Of a DNA stretch of 64,000 nucleotides, positions 1 to 10,627 are shown piece by piece. Location of the stretch: NCBI GenBank assembly GCA_947650285.1, contig CANTFL010000086.1, positions 1,302,001 through 1,366,000 on the forward strand, read 5' to 3'. The position numbers and the translations under genes were made by a program. Origin of the DNA: Hyaloperonospora brassicae (taxonomy: Eukaryota > Oomycota > Peronosporomycetes > Peronosporales > Peronosporaceae). The number at the start of each line of letters is the position of its first letter. Position 1 is the stretch's first letter. The notes below the pieces were generated by a model, which saw nothing but the letters and a program-made list of their open reading frames with translations, ran no database searches and was not told the origin of the DNA.

Positions 1-592
1 GGCCGAAGTCAACTTGCTTGCTGCCGCACCTTCTCGCCGAGCATCGATTGCGGTCCGCTCAAAGAGGAGGTACGTCATGTGTGAGAACTCTGACTCTGTG
101 CACTACGCCTATTCAGACGACGTCTTACTTCTTAGCTCCATGCAAATTCGGCCGTATTTCCAGACCAAAGCATTTTCTGCCCGTTCCAAATACTGCGGAC
201 GGCTCCGCTGCTCGCTTAGCTGCTGGAGGTGCTGGTGAGGCTACAATTGCCAACGGTGGTGCTACAATTGCCAATCGTGATGCTACTACAGTTGATGGTG
301 ATGCTGCTGATGATGTGGCGCCGAGGTGCGAGACCTTTGCTCCTCCAATGTGTCGAACATGTACTTATTTTTATACGTCACCCTCGATTGCGTTGAGCCG
401 ATCCTTGCCGTGCGTGTGTGCATGGCGTACAGACAGGCACACCGAATGACAGACAGATACACGAAAAGTAGCTGCCGAAACGTTCGGCTTTCACCTTGCG
501 CACACTCACGAAGTGAGAGCTATCTGTGCTCGCAACAAATGTCATACTGCCTTAGCCAGAAGCATTTATACACTTTTGTTCGCGTTTACCTC
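1..592. other. 5' flank without a supported gene
   Basis: No convincing gene is seen here. An open frame on the + strand covers about 18-449 but has no homology I recognise. It contains a short imperfect tandem repeat around 238-300, where the 14-mer gctacaattgccaa occurs twice 21 bp apart, giving an ATIAN-like peptide repeat. It could be an exon of a gene that extends off the window, but nothing in the sequence decides this. Confidence 0.4.
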
Positions 593-2869
593 TCATAGAT
601 CTCGGAGCTGATCTTCTCGAATGGCAAAGTCCGCAGTGGTGAAGTATTCAGCAAGAGGAGAACTGCAATCCATATCCGTCGGGCGCGGTTCGGCAGCTGA
701 CGATTTGATGCGCGTGTCTGTTGCAGCGAATGGGTCGCCAAGAGGTGTGTGAGGACTTCTATTCGCTGGCTCTTCAGAAGACAAGTCAAAGCTCACGCTT
801 GCCATAATCCCGAAGCTCTTGTCACCTTCTAGCTGCATGTCAGCCATTCGCTCTTCACGCGACCCGTTTGACGCCGTCCGTTCAATGTTCGCAGTAGCGG
901 CTTCGGCCTCATGATCATCAGCCACTAGGTCGATAGGGTAGCCCGAAACGCTACCAGCCGATTCCCCATCCAATTCAGGGTTTTGTCGGAACGGAGGAGG
1001 GCCACTGGGTGGTAGTGGCGGTTCGTCTTCCTGAGGTGGATCACTCGAGCTATGACAGTGCAGCTCCAATCCGTCCATCATCGCTCTTCGCGTAAAGCGT
1101 TCGATGTGCGTGTTCCTCCGCGACGCGCACTGGTACATACTGCCACTCGCGCTCTCGCAACCATCATTGTCTTCCGCATCCTTGTTCGTACTAGCATGGG
1201 GACCGACGCGGGCATGGGGACCAACACTTGCATGGGGGCCGCCTGCATGACGAGATGTAGTACGCGAGTTTCGACTAGACCCATGAGAAGAAGAAGGGTG
1301 GGAACTTGTAGAAAGAGCCTCTGCTGTCTTACGTGGGCCCTTCTTGTCCCCGTAGTGGGTGTCGAAGTCAGGAAAATTGTCGATCGCATCATCCTTCACT
1401 TCGATTCCAATGTCGTTCAGATTGCGCCAAAACGTTTCGGTCGAGGCCTTCAGCACACCCATCTCATCATCACATGTTTCAAGGTCGTGCTCCAAGTTTA
1501 CAATGTCATTCTCCACTGCATCCTTATCGTCGTCAACGGCCTTCTTCAGCTCAGTGTGCTTATCTCGCAACTTCGCCTCGATTACAGCTTGATGCTGCTT
1601 GTTCATCTCCACCTTGTGCATCGTCTCACGCAGCAAGACACGGATTTTGAACTCGCATCGTGGGTTCAGGCAGCAATCCGTGTGTGCCTCTACATCGTGC
1701 CAGATGCGGCACATCTTGTTCTTGCACGGCCTGGAGCTACTGCACATCTGGGCCCGAATCTTCTTGCACCCACGTCTACAGACTTTGCCGCGCGGAGGTT
1801 TGCACAGCAGTGCATCGACAAACCGAATAGAACTGCGCAGTCGGTCTTTAAAGAACTTCGTTTCTGCCTGCGTGCGTTGGTCCGGGTAGCACAACTCGCC
1901 AATAGCATCTTCGAACGATAACGCCTCATCTTCATCTTCCGGCTCTTGTACCGCTTTCCCCTCTTTGTGTCGTTTCTCAACTTTTATCTCCTTCTCATCC
2001 GATGTGCCGTGTATCACCTCTCTCGGCACGCGCCGCGTTCTCTTCGGCGGCCGTGTATCCTGCTCACTCGCCCCCGTTCCCCTCTTGCTACGGGCACCAC
2101 TCCCAGCGTGCGCCGCTGATGCCGTCGGCGACTTCTTTGCCACGTTTTCCGCAGAAGGCGGAGACGATTTTCCCTTCTTCTTTTTCTTCTTCTTATCGGC
2201 CGTCGACACAGCCGCTACAGCACTTCCATGCCGGCTACTTCTTCTCGTACTGCAGCTGTCGCTCCCATCCTTCTTCTTCTTTTGATGTTGTTGTTGCTGC
2301 TGCTGCTGCTGCTGCTCCTTCTCTTCCCCACAAAGCGGCGGAGCGTCTCCACGTCGATGAAACCACAGCGGCGTGGCCACCAAAGCGCTCAGCACGCGCT
2401 CGGAGGCCCCGCGGTGACACGCCAGAATAATCCGGTCCATCTGCGTCACAAAGTCTGGCGGCGTCTCCATATTCTGCACAATGTAGTCCACTAGACGGCG
2501 GCAGTGGACGTAGTATCGATCATAGTCGCTGCTCCCGTCGACAGACGCTCTGCTAGTCGTCGTTGCCTCGTCTCCTGCGTGCTGGAAACTCGCGCACACG
2601 GAGCTCACAGTCGCTTGGATACACTCCTGCAGCGACCGCGTGAGTGTCGTCTGCAGCTGATCCGCTGCGGCTGAGCTCGCGGACTGCGACTGGGAGCGGC
2701 GGGCCCTTAGCGTTGGCATTTGGGGTCGTCGTGTTTGCACCAATGGCGACTTGTTGGTGCTAAGTACGGTCGCTCGTGAAAGTTGCACGAAAGTAGCACG
2801 TTTGAGGGGGCAGACAGAAGGCTTGCTTGATAGGGGGGGGGGTTCTCTGTGCTGGTCAAAAAGAGGCAT
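593..2869 (-). CDS. hypothetical protein with polyQ/polyK tracts, a Cys-rich patch and a coiled coil
   Basis: I do not recognise the family. From the ATG at 2869 the product is about 758 aa. A second ATG at 2719 (MPTLRARRSQ...) is an equally plausible start, because the first 50 residues are low complexity and cross a G8 run on the + strand. In order: a Ser/Gln-rich N-terminus; a conserved-looking block with VDYIVQNMETPPDF near residues 130-190; a long Gln run followed by His/Lys; several poly-Lys stretches resembling nuclear localisation signals; a Cys/His cluster (about 10 Cys and 2 His within 50 residues, around residue 370) that may bind zinc; a charged coiled coil (about 420-500); and an acidic, Pro/Ser-rich tail with three GPHA(S/R) units. 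The composition suggests a nuclear chromatin or RNA factor, which is inference only. Long + strand frames over it are shadows. Confidence 0.7.
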   Translation of the reverse strand: MPLFDQHREPPPLSSKPSVCPLKRATFVQLSRATVLSTNKSPLVQTRRPQMPTLRARRSQSQSASSAAADQLQTTLTRSLQECIQATVSSVCASFQHAGDEATTTSRASVDGSSDYDRYYVHCRRLVDYIVQNMETPPDFVTQMDRIILACHRGASERVLSALVATPLWFHRRGDAPPLCGEEKEQQQQQQQQQHQKKKKDGSDSCSTRRSSRHGSAVAAVSTADKKKKKKKGKSSPPSAENVAKKSPTASAAHAGSGARSKRGTGASEQDTRPPKRTRRVPREVIHGTSDEKEIKVEKRHKEGKAVQEPEDEDEALSFEDAIGELCYPDQRTQAETKFFKDRLRSSIRFVDALLCKPPRGKVCRRGCKKIRAQMCSSSRPCKNKMCRIWHDVEAHTDCCLNPRCEFKIRVLLRETMHKVEMNKQHQAVIEAKLRDKHTELKKAVDDDKDAVENDIVNLEHDLETCDDEMGVLKASTETFWRNLNDIGIEVKDDAIDNFPDFDTHYGDKKGPRKTAEALSTSSHPSSSHGSSRNSRTTSRHAGGPHASVGPHARVGPHASTNKDAEDNDGCESASGSMYQCASRRNTHIERFTRRAMMDGLELHCHSSSDPPQEDEPPLPPSGPPPFRQNPELDGESAGSVSGYPIDLVADDHEAEAATANIERTASNGSREERMADMQLEGDKSFGIMASVSFDLSSEEPANRSPHTPLGDPFAATDTRIKSSAAEPRPTDMDCSSPLAEYFTTADFAIREDQLRDL
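2285..2317. repeat. trinucleotide repeat (GTT/GCT)n coding polyglutamine
   Basis: On the + strand the tract reads a few TTG/GTT units and then seven or so GCT units. On the minus strand it encodes the CAG/CAA glutamine run of the 593-2869 gene, so its length is likely to vary between isolates. Confidence 0.85.
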
Positions 2870-5277
2870 AAAATGGGTCAACAGACGAGGAATGTTCGTT
2901 TAAACAGCGATACAAGTCGTTACGAGGACGAGGACCCCGTTGCGCTGCAAAGTGACCTCATCTGCGCTCGCAAGACCAGCTCAGATGATGAAGTCCGGTA
3001 TACGACGCGATGTGGGCTGCGAAAGTCGATGCCTCGATCTCAGCGAGACATAAGGGATAATGAGTAGGGGTTGAAGCCGGAACGTCTTCCAAGCCTTGGT
3101 TCTTTCACAAGAGTGAGGTGTATTTCGACCTAGCGTGCCTCACGCCCTGCTGTTATCGTGTCGTATTCCAGACCGCCAGACTGCAGCTAAGTGTTTGGTC
3201 TTCTCGCAAACAGTTGGTTTCGAAGTAAACGCCGGGTCGCCCACTACTTCTACTCGGGAACACCCATTCGACTTGCTCAGTTGAGCACAAGAGTGCACAA
3301 AGTATGGTTACACTGCGGTAAGCCAGACAATATCACTTTACTGCCGTACCAGAAAATTCATCCGTGTAATCGCAGACGGGAGAATAATGGATTTGACGAC
3401 CATTTGCGCGGTGGTAGAAATAATTGTAAGTAGAGAAAATAGAGTATGCTATCAAAAAACTGCGCAATAAACATTCCATGAAGATGAGTATAAAAAACTG
3501 TACAAGAAGGTTATAAATGAGCCAGACAACTCGAATAAAATAAATATATCCCAACTGCTCCACGAGATGAGAGAAAATGCATGGAAAAATAAAAATAATG
3601 CATTAGTGATGTATACTATGCGATCGAATTTACACATACTTTGGATCGACCGCTCACATTCACGCATATCCAAGTTTGCTGTATCCCGTCTATCCAGGCC
3701 CTACTTGTTTGGTGTTGTAGGAATGTGTAGCTGCCCTTTGGCGGTTTCGTGAACGCAATGAGACAGCGCAGAGCCGTATTTGGTGCGACCATATTGCTGT
3801 AAAGTATGTCAAAAGTGCGACCTGTCGCAATATAGACGTCAGCAAGAGCAGACATCATACTGGAGAGCTAACAAAACACAATAGATGAATTGCAGGCGGT
3901 CGCGCAAATGCTTGTGGATACGCAAAGCGGACTTGCACTAGAAGAGACCGAATTGAAATAAAAACAGCTTAGCTGGATGCATACGATACATACGCACATC
4001 GCGCGTAAACATACATGCTTGACATCACACAGAAAATACAGATAACTATCGCATTCATTCATGCAAACGTCTTAGCAATTCGAGAGATCAAGCACTAGCG
4101 GATGTTTGGCGGTGTCCAACTCGGTTGGTACATCCACTGGTCACTTCATTGATCACCGTGCGCATCGAAACAAGCAAAGCATTTGCCTCATACTACAGAT
4201 CTTGTCTTCATGACGCGAATTTCCGTCTTCGATGTTTATGTAGAGTGACTGACTATTCTGCGACACTCAGCTAGATTAACAGTCAGCTTCTTTTGTGCGA
4301 CATGTTTGATGTGGACCTACACTTGCGCATATAATGCCCTCCGCCGCAAGTAGCAGCACTCCGTCCATCTGCACAGCTTCTAGTCGGCAATATCTGGACC
4401 GACGCCATTTCCCTTTCACCAGTAGCAAGTTCTTTATATGTGACGATAAAACATTCCATCAGCATCGTACGCTCGATCAACATGCATTCCTCTTTGCATG
4501 TTTAGGATCAGACTTGCCCAACGCTGCGACAATTTGACCTTCTTTTTTGATGCGCAGCTGTTTGGTGTGGCCACATTTCTTCTTGCGGTAATTTTGGTCG
4601 CAAGAGGCGGCAGACGCCGTGCAGCAGATACGGCAAATTGGCTTCTTTGCAGTTGTCTTTTTGTACAGGAAGAAAGTGTAGGCTCGATAGCATCAACAGC
4701 AGACGCAACAATCAGTGAAGCGTCGACTTGCAGTCAAAAGGCAGCATCAATACCGACTTCGAATTCAATCAGGCACCGACATAGCTGGGGAACTAACGTC
4801 GTTTGTATCCGTCCTGCCCTTTCCGATGTTGTAGTACGACAGCGTGCAGCCGTCTCCCACTTGCTTGTCATCAGCGATCTTTTCCAAAGTTTTGGACGAC
4901 GTGTCCAGCTCTCATAATTTCGTCCATGCCGGAGTTCGTCTACGTCGGCCAGTCGACTCTTCGGCTGCCGGTGGTGTTGATGCTTGCGAGCTTGAATAGC
5001 GAAGTGTCGTTCGAGGAAGTTATGGACGACTGAAAACACTGATCACGAACATGCAATGGCTCCTCTTTCTCTCTTCGCTCAGCTATTTTTACGGACACTC
5101 GCAACGCTAACGGCTCAAGAAGCCTTTTTATTGCCGAATTTAAGAGATACCTGTTAGCAAAAGCGTACGACGTATTCAACATGTTCAGGTACGAAGCCAT
5201 GCAGAGTCGACAAGTTCACCAATAGCGTTAACAATCATGCGCCGTATGCGCAAACACCTTCATCGCTGAAGCAGCAT
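2870..5277. other. intergenic region, no supported gene
   Basis: Short frames of at most 139 codons occur on both strands, but none has a recognisable motif, consistent composition or a good start context. The stretch 3430-4070 is AT-rich and looks non-coding. The region separates two minus-strand genes and should contain the promoter of the 593-2869 gene. I see no repeat or transposon signature here. Confidence 0.5.
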
Positions 5278-8115
5278 CTACCTCTTGGGACTCATCGGAC
5301 GAAGGAAAGCTGCTTCATCTTTCGTCGTGAGGTGAGCAGATACCACAGCAACTGTCGGAGAACGTTCAGGTTTGACCACACCGGGAGTATAGGATGTCCA
5401 CCCGGGTGTTGTCGACGTCCATCCAGGTATGCGTGAACCAGTTGACGTCTTTTCTTGTGCTGCTGCGACCTTGCTTGGCTTGTTTGTGACGGTAAGCCTG
5501 GATGTCGCACTGTTTGACGACGATGGTGGAAGGGCAGCCGACGCAGAAGGTGCGCTGTCAACAATCTCTATCGGAGAACCCCTGGACAATGCAGTGTCTT
5601 CATACCAGGTCTTTGACGTCGCGAAGGCAACTAGCCTTTTCTTGGCATGTTTCGAAGTAGCAGCCGTGACTTTCGAACGTGCTGTCTTGGCACCCCTAGT
5701 GGCAGAAGCCACAAACGTAGCTCTCTTCTTAGTCGGTGGAGCTCTCGCGGCATGTGTCGAGCTGCGAGCGCTTCCGCGAGATGCCGCGTTGTAAAGAGCC
5801 CATGAGCGCGTGAGACCGTCGTCCATCGTTGCTGTCGCCAGCTTCTCCAGCGCTCCTTCTTGATCGATAACAGCCGCGTTCACAAGCAACAAAGACAGCC
5901 AGGCATTGGTGACGTTGTTACTCTTGACAATCGTCTCCAGTGACAGCACGTCGTCCCATTCTTCCTTGACGAACGTGGCCGTTCGGGCAAGTCCATTGAT
6001 TGGGGACACTGGGATCATCTGGATGCCATGGATGCAGTGCTTCTCGGCACTGAACCACGTCGCATAGTCCACCTTGTTGTCGAAGAAGATCCCCGTGACA
6101 TGGTTTGGTACGAACTGCGAAGGGTGGATAGTACTGTCCGATGTCATGAGGAAGTATGTGCGCACGGCACGGGCATTCAGGCGCAGCATGAGACTGCCCA
6201 GATCTTCGACGGCTCTGTTCGCTGTCACCTTGCCCCACAGTTTCATACCGTAGAAAAAGTTAACGTCCTCCGAAGTGCTTTCCTCGTCTTTGCCATCCGT
6301 CACCGAAGTCACGCCATGCGAGTACGAGTGACCTACAAACCACGAAAAGTGACGGAATTTGGGGAAGTATACGTCGTCCGAACTCGGGTTGGCAACATCA
6401 CGCAACAAGGTCCATACCATGGTCTCGAGCTGCGCCATGCCCGACCACGACGGGTCTAGTTTCTTCAGAATTGCCGACGCCGTCACCCAGTAGCCGTAGT
6501 GGTAGTGGTGGTCATTAAACACGCCGTTACCAAACTCGACGCAAACGTCCTTCGTGTCGAACACCTGACTCGTTACAATGCCTTTGTATGTTGTGTCGTA
6601 CACTAGCGGCATGCCCAAGGTGTTATTGACAAAAGGACCGACGAGTGCCTCCAGCTTCGACACACAACGCTTGAGCAACGTCTTGTCATCACCCACCACC
6701 GCTCTATCAGCAGCGACCAGGCATAGTGACGCATACTTCTGGTACGCCTTGCCATCGTAATACCAGCTGCCGGCGTCTAGCTTCCACTTGCTGTCAATGT
6801 CGCTTTGCAAGGTAGAGAGAAGCTTCACTTTCGAGACCGCGGAAGCGGAAAGCTTGGACAACGGGTAAAAGTCCACCTCGTCGTCCGTCTCGGGCTCTGA
6901 CAAGGTCCAGCTCGACGGTTTGGTCACTTGGCCGACCATTTGGCCTCGCGTACTCGAGTGCAGTACGATGGCACCTCTGCTTTGAGCGGTCGTCGGACGA
7001 CGAGTCATGACTTCCACTTGATGAGGTAGCGCAAAATGCAGCATACCCGTGCTGTCGCACCCGCTGCCTTCGGTCTCCCACTCGAACGAGTACCTCGTGC
7101 GCGATTGCACCGACACTTGACCACCACGAACGACACACGACGCAAAGTTGTCGTACACGCTCGGGTCACCACTCTCCGGGAGAACCGCCAGACGAATCGT
7201 GCCCGTGTACGCAGCACTCGCCACCAAAGCTGATCCCGTCGGTGCGATCGAAAATGATGCACTTGTGTCGCTGGTAAAGACGACCCACGTCTGCTTGTTC
7301 GCCAGCTGCATCACGTACTTACCAGGCGTCGAGCGATCGACCACTGTCATGGCATAGTCAGACTCGATCCTCGGTGTCAGACCAGCGTACGTCGCTGAAA
7401 CGAATGCCATGCCGTGCACGAGCGCCGAGTCCATGCACAAATTACTTGTGCTTTTGCCCGACACGCACGTCCGAATGTTCACGCCCATGTCGCTGTACGA
7501 ATAGACTTGATAGTCCGGTTTCGTCGATCCGAACTCGCTTGCTGACAATGTCAAGTCGTTGTGGAACTCGTGCAGGTAGTATCGGATAACGCCGTCCACT
7601 TTCTCAGCCAGTTGGCGGTAGGTGTAGGAGTAGCATGCTTGGAGTCCAAAAGGTGCCTTGTTGGGCAACTTGAGCGCGTACGGGTTGGACCACACGGGGT
7701 CAGCGACGGTATCGTCAGAGACCTCTCCTCCTGCTGCGTGGATGAGATTGCCCCACCACTCGTTCGTCGGAATGGGTTTGCCGAGCAGGTTATCGGCTAT
7801 GTTGATGATAGGGGCGAGCACACCTAGTCCGTCCTTGCGTTTGAAGAGCGATCGGGACGGTTCATCCGTTGCAAACGGGGACAGCAAGTCGTTCGTTGAT
7901 GTGGATCGCTGAACTAGATCTGCTGCATGAACTGCTCTTGGCTCATACGGATCGCTAGCGCTTGAGTTGACGCTTTTTGTAGATCCCGCGCCAGACACGG
8001 TCGCTGCGAAGAGTATCTGCAACCACATTGCAGCTACGAACAGCGATAGTTGGAGAAGGAGAGGGCAGATTGGAATCTGTGCGAAGACGTGCATGGGCGA
8101 TACGTCAAAGCTCAT
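5278..8115 (-). CDS. secreted endo-1,3-beta-glucanase, glycoside hydrolase family 81
   Basis: GH81 enzymes hydrolyse beta-1,3-glucan by inversion. In oomycetes they act on the organism's own wall or on plant callose. The N-terminal GH81 signature (PIPTNEWWGNL) lies near residue 120. A DHHYHYGY block, typical of the conserved Asp/His region, lies near 540, and the motif EESTSEDVNFFYGMKLWG, with the paired glutamates expected at the active site, is near 615. Start choice: ATG at 8115, with ATG at 8094 as an alternative; either gives a hydrophobic leader (PLLLQLSLFVAAMWLQILFA) consistent with a signal peptide. The catalytic region ends near residue 770. A tail of about 170 residues follows, basic and Ser/Thr/Ala-rich, with GWTSTTPGWTSYTPG repeats; it resembles a wall-anchoring or linker region and is not a GH81 domain. 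The frame has no interruption. Confidence 0.92.
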   Translation of the reverse strand: MSFDVSPMHVFAQIPICPLLLQLSLFVAAMWLQILFAATVSGAGSTKSVNSSASDPYEPRAVHAADLVQRSTSTNDLLSPFATDEPSRSLFKRKDGLGVLAPIINIADNLLGKPIPTNEWWGNLIHAAGGEVSDDTVADPVWSNPYALKLPNKAPFGLQACYSYTYRQLAEKVDGVIRYYLHEFHNDLTLSASEFGSTKPDYQVYSYSDMGVNIRTCVSGKSTSNLCMDSALVHGMAFVSATYAGLTPRIESDYAMTVVDRSTPGKYVMQLANKQTWVVFTSDTSASFSIAPTGSALVASAAYTGTIRLAVLPESGDPSVYDNFASCVVRGGQVSVQSRTRYSFEWETEGSGCDSTGMLHFALPHQVEVMTRRPTTAQSRGAIVLHSSTRGQMVGQVTKPSSWTLSEPETDDEVDFYPLSKLSASAVSKVKLLSTLQSDIDSKWKLDAGSWYYDGKAYQKYASLCLVAADRAVVGDDKTLLKRCVSKLEALVGPFVNNTLGMPLVYDTTYKGIVTSQVFDTKDVCVEFGNGVFNDHHYHYGYWVTASAILKKLDPSWSGMAQLETMVWTLLRDVANPSSDDVYFPKFRHFSWFVGHSYSHGVTSVTDGKDEESTSEDVNFFYGMKLWGKVTANRAVEDLGSLMLRLNARAVRTYFLMTSDSTIHPSQFVPNHVTGIFFDNKVDYATWFSAEKHCIHGIQMIPVSPINGLARTATFVKEEWDDVLSLETIVKSNNVTNAWLSLLLVNAAVIDQEGALEKLATATMDDGLTRSWALYNAASRGSARSSTHAARAPPTKKRATFVASATRGAKTARSKVTAATSKHAKKRLVAFATSKTWYEDTALSRGSPIEIVDSAPSASAALPPSSSNSATSRLTVTNKPSKVAAAQEKTSTGSRIPGWTSTTPGWTSYTPGVVKPERSPTVAVVSAHLTTKDEAAFLRPMSPKR

Positions 8116-10189
8116 GATAACTCGATTGAACAATGGTCCGAGACAAGCGAGCAGACAGCAAACACCAACCCACTTGATCTCTGATGCAGGACCTGATCAA
8201 AGATACAGCGTGATGACATGTGAGCAGCAACGTGCACAGCATACTGCCCCATTGTTTTGCTCGAGTCATTGTCACAAATAGCTTTTGGCTGAGGATGGTA
8301 CATGTACGCCTGATCCCAATTCGACATCTAGCAGAGGTTTGACTTGAATATGGTCAGTGCACAGTGTCCTTGTCGAACAACAGAAGCACGCAGCATCGAT
8401 GTCACTTGCAATCGCCAACAGTCGCCAGCGCTTCGTATTGCACTAGCGTGCAAAGTAAAAGCGATTACGCCCTTCCGTCGACTCTCGTAGCACCTACTGA
8501 GATCAGCGATCAGGACTTGCAGATACACCGGCTGCAGCTGTCGCGTTGACTCGACCATGTTGACTGCGAACCCCGGGTTCATCATCAAACATGCTTGAAA
8601 CCGGGTGATTGGAAACCTAAAGTCAAAGCGTCCACGATAGCCTTTGCACATGCTGCTGGACGCATCTGCTTACTTTACTGGGTACATGATAATGCCTTTG
8701 CACGTCTCGATCGATACTCATGCGCATCGATGATGTGCACTCCTGACTACTTGAACGGGAAGAATCGTGTTGTGGAATGAAAGACCCACCTGATTCAGAC
8801 GACTGACACACTCCTCTGCTCGCCGATCACACACAGGTCAGGGTGAGCTGCATTGCGTTTTGATCATGGATTCTTGGTGTCTACAGAGCCCAAGTTATGT
8901 GTCGTAACTTGCGTACAACGCTCGTGCCATTTCCTCGATAAAGCGGTCATTGCGGGTGGGCCGTATGAGCAAGCATCACTGATTCGGTGTGCTGACACCG
9001 TCAAATAAAAAATTATCGCAGCAAAGCCACCACGTGGAAGCGCAATTGTCTAAGCCATCTTGCGTCTGCGCGAACGGTTTCTAACGCTACAGCGCAGAAT
9101 TTGGACGATGTGGCGTCGTGAATTATCACTGCATCTGCTGACATCGATGTCGAATAGAAGAAGCCTCTGGATACATGTAAACAAGCAAAACCACGCCGAC
9201 GGATCTTGCCACACCGTGTTTGTCGGCCAGTTTCGAAAAGGGTCGAGCTGAATGCTCGGTTGTGCATCTTCATCGTTCTCATAAACGGCGCACTTAACAC
9301 CGGGCCACGCTTTGGCCGAGGCTGTTCATGTAGACGGCGCCGAGGTTGCCACGTGCTTGAGCTAGTGGTGGCAAGCTGTGAGTGAACATGGAGATAAAGC
9401 GGCTTTCCATGATCACTGCAAGGGTTCAGCATTCACACCGTATGAGCCAACGTAAGCTTCGGTGGCACTGATGGACTGACGCAAAGCTGTCATTTGCTTG
9501 CGGCGTGTGACACCCTATGGTAGCATCAGTTGTTGTGGTCCCACGAGAGGTGTACTGCGAGAGGCACGTCAAGCCAAAAGGGTAAGTGTCAGCACAGACT
9601 GGGAGATCTCAAGAATTAGGAAGGTGCTGCTGCTGACATTGAAGCGAAGTCGATGAATATTGATGCTGATAGCAATACTTGATGGCTATACTCGTTTACT
9701 GCTCATGTAAGGGATGTCATTCAAAATAGTGTTTTGAATATCGCGCGAATATCGAACGCTGTGGGTCTAGTCATCGTGGTCTCACGGTACGGCTGGAGCT
9801 CAGTACAACAAGATGTCGGGCGCTATTAATTGCCACTAACATGTTCGCTGTTTTCCACATGGTGTAGAGAAAGGAAGCGCAGACCGAATGATACGCGGAA
9901 ACGTGTCAATTGCACGCAAAGACGGCTTGTTAGCATCAAACTATTATGATGGTATATCGGTCCTTGAACAGTCTGACGCATTCACTTTCGTCGTTTCGCT
10001 GTGCTATCTGCAGAGTAGGCAATACGAAAGGTGTAAGACTTCAAGTCGACCACGAACTAGTTGACGTGTCATGGTAAACGCTTGTGTAGCGCATCCCCTG
10101 TGTAGTAAGACCAAACTATTTCTGACTATTGGATGAAAAATTGTTGTAGTCGAAGGCGAGTGTCCAATTGAACGAGCGCTAAGCCCCCC
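8116..10189. other. intergenic region upstream of the GH81 gene
   Basis: No gene supported. A 139-codon minus frame at 9013-9432 has no recognisable motif and composition typical of chance. The first few hundred bases should hold the glucanase promoter, but I cannot point to a specific core element. Confidence 0.5.
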
Positions 10190-10627
10190 TGTAACGGGGT
10201 AGCCTGTTATATGAAATTTCTATTATGAGAAATGAAACATAGAAAATTATGCTGCATATTATTTTAGCAATATCACTAAATACAACGATATTGTTGAGAT
10301 GACCCAAAGGGTTACTCATTGGTTGACATTGTGTTTATATCAACCCACCAATCGCAGCTAGACGCGCGCAATGGGTGGTGAAAAGACGCCATCACCATTT
10401 ACTTATATTACTATAATTATGTTAGGAAGTCTAAGAGAACAAGCGATATTGGACTTAATTATGTTAAATACCAGTTTTACTTTTACTACGACTAGAGTCT
10501 TTGCCTTAGTCGCTTACCCTTCCTCTGCATAGTGCGTATACCTAGCAGGACATTGACATTCACTGTTGTCAGTGAGATTTGGCTGTGTAATGGTAGTCCA
10601 GTACGTAGCGACCGGTGCCCCGTTACA
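10190..10627 (+). mobile_element. solo LTR related to element A (438 bp)
   Basis: Starts TGTAACGGGG and ends CCCCGTTACA, the same inverted termini as the LTRs of the element at 28145. It shares the conserved internal block ccaccaatcgc...gacgcgcgcaatg.gtggtg. No gag or pol flanks it. Flanks ccccc/ctccc agree at 4 of 5 positions, a possible decayed target duplication. Stem-loops occur at the same relative places as in A with different arm sequences, for example ATTTCT-ATTATG-AGAAAT. Confidence 0.85.

Noticed and set aside
18..449. 143-codon + frame with ATIAN repeats
   Set aside because: No homology recognised; the repeat alone is not enough to call a gene.
1052..1921. 289-codon + frame over the 593-2869 gene
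   Set aside because: Antisense shadow with hydrophobic/Arg bias and no independent coding signal.
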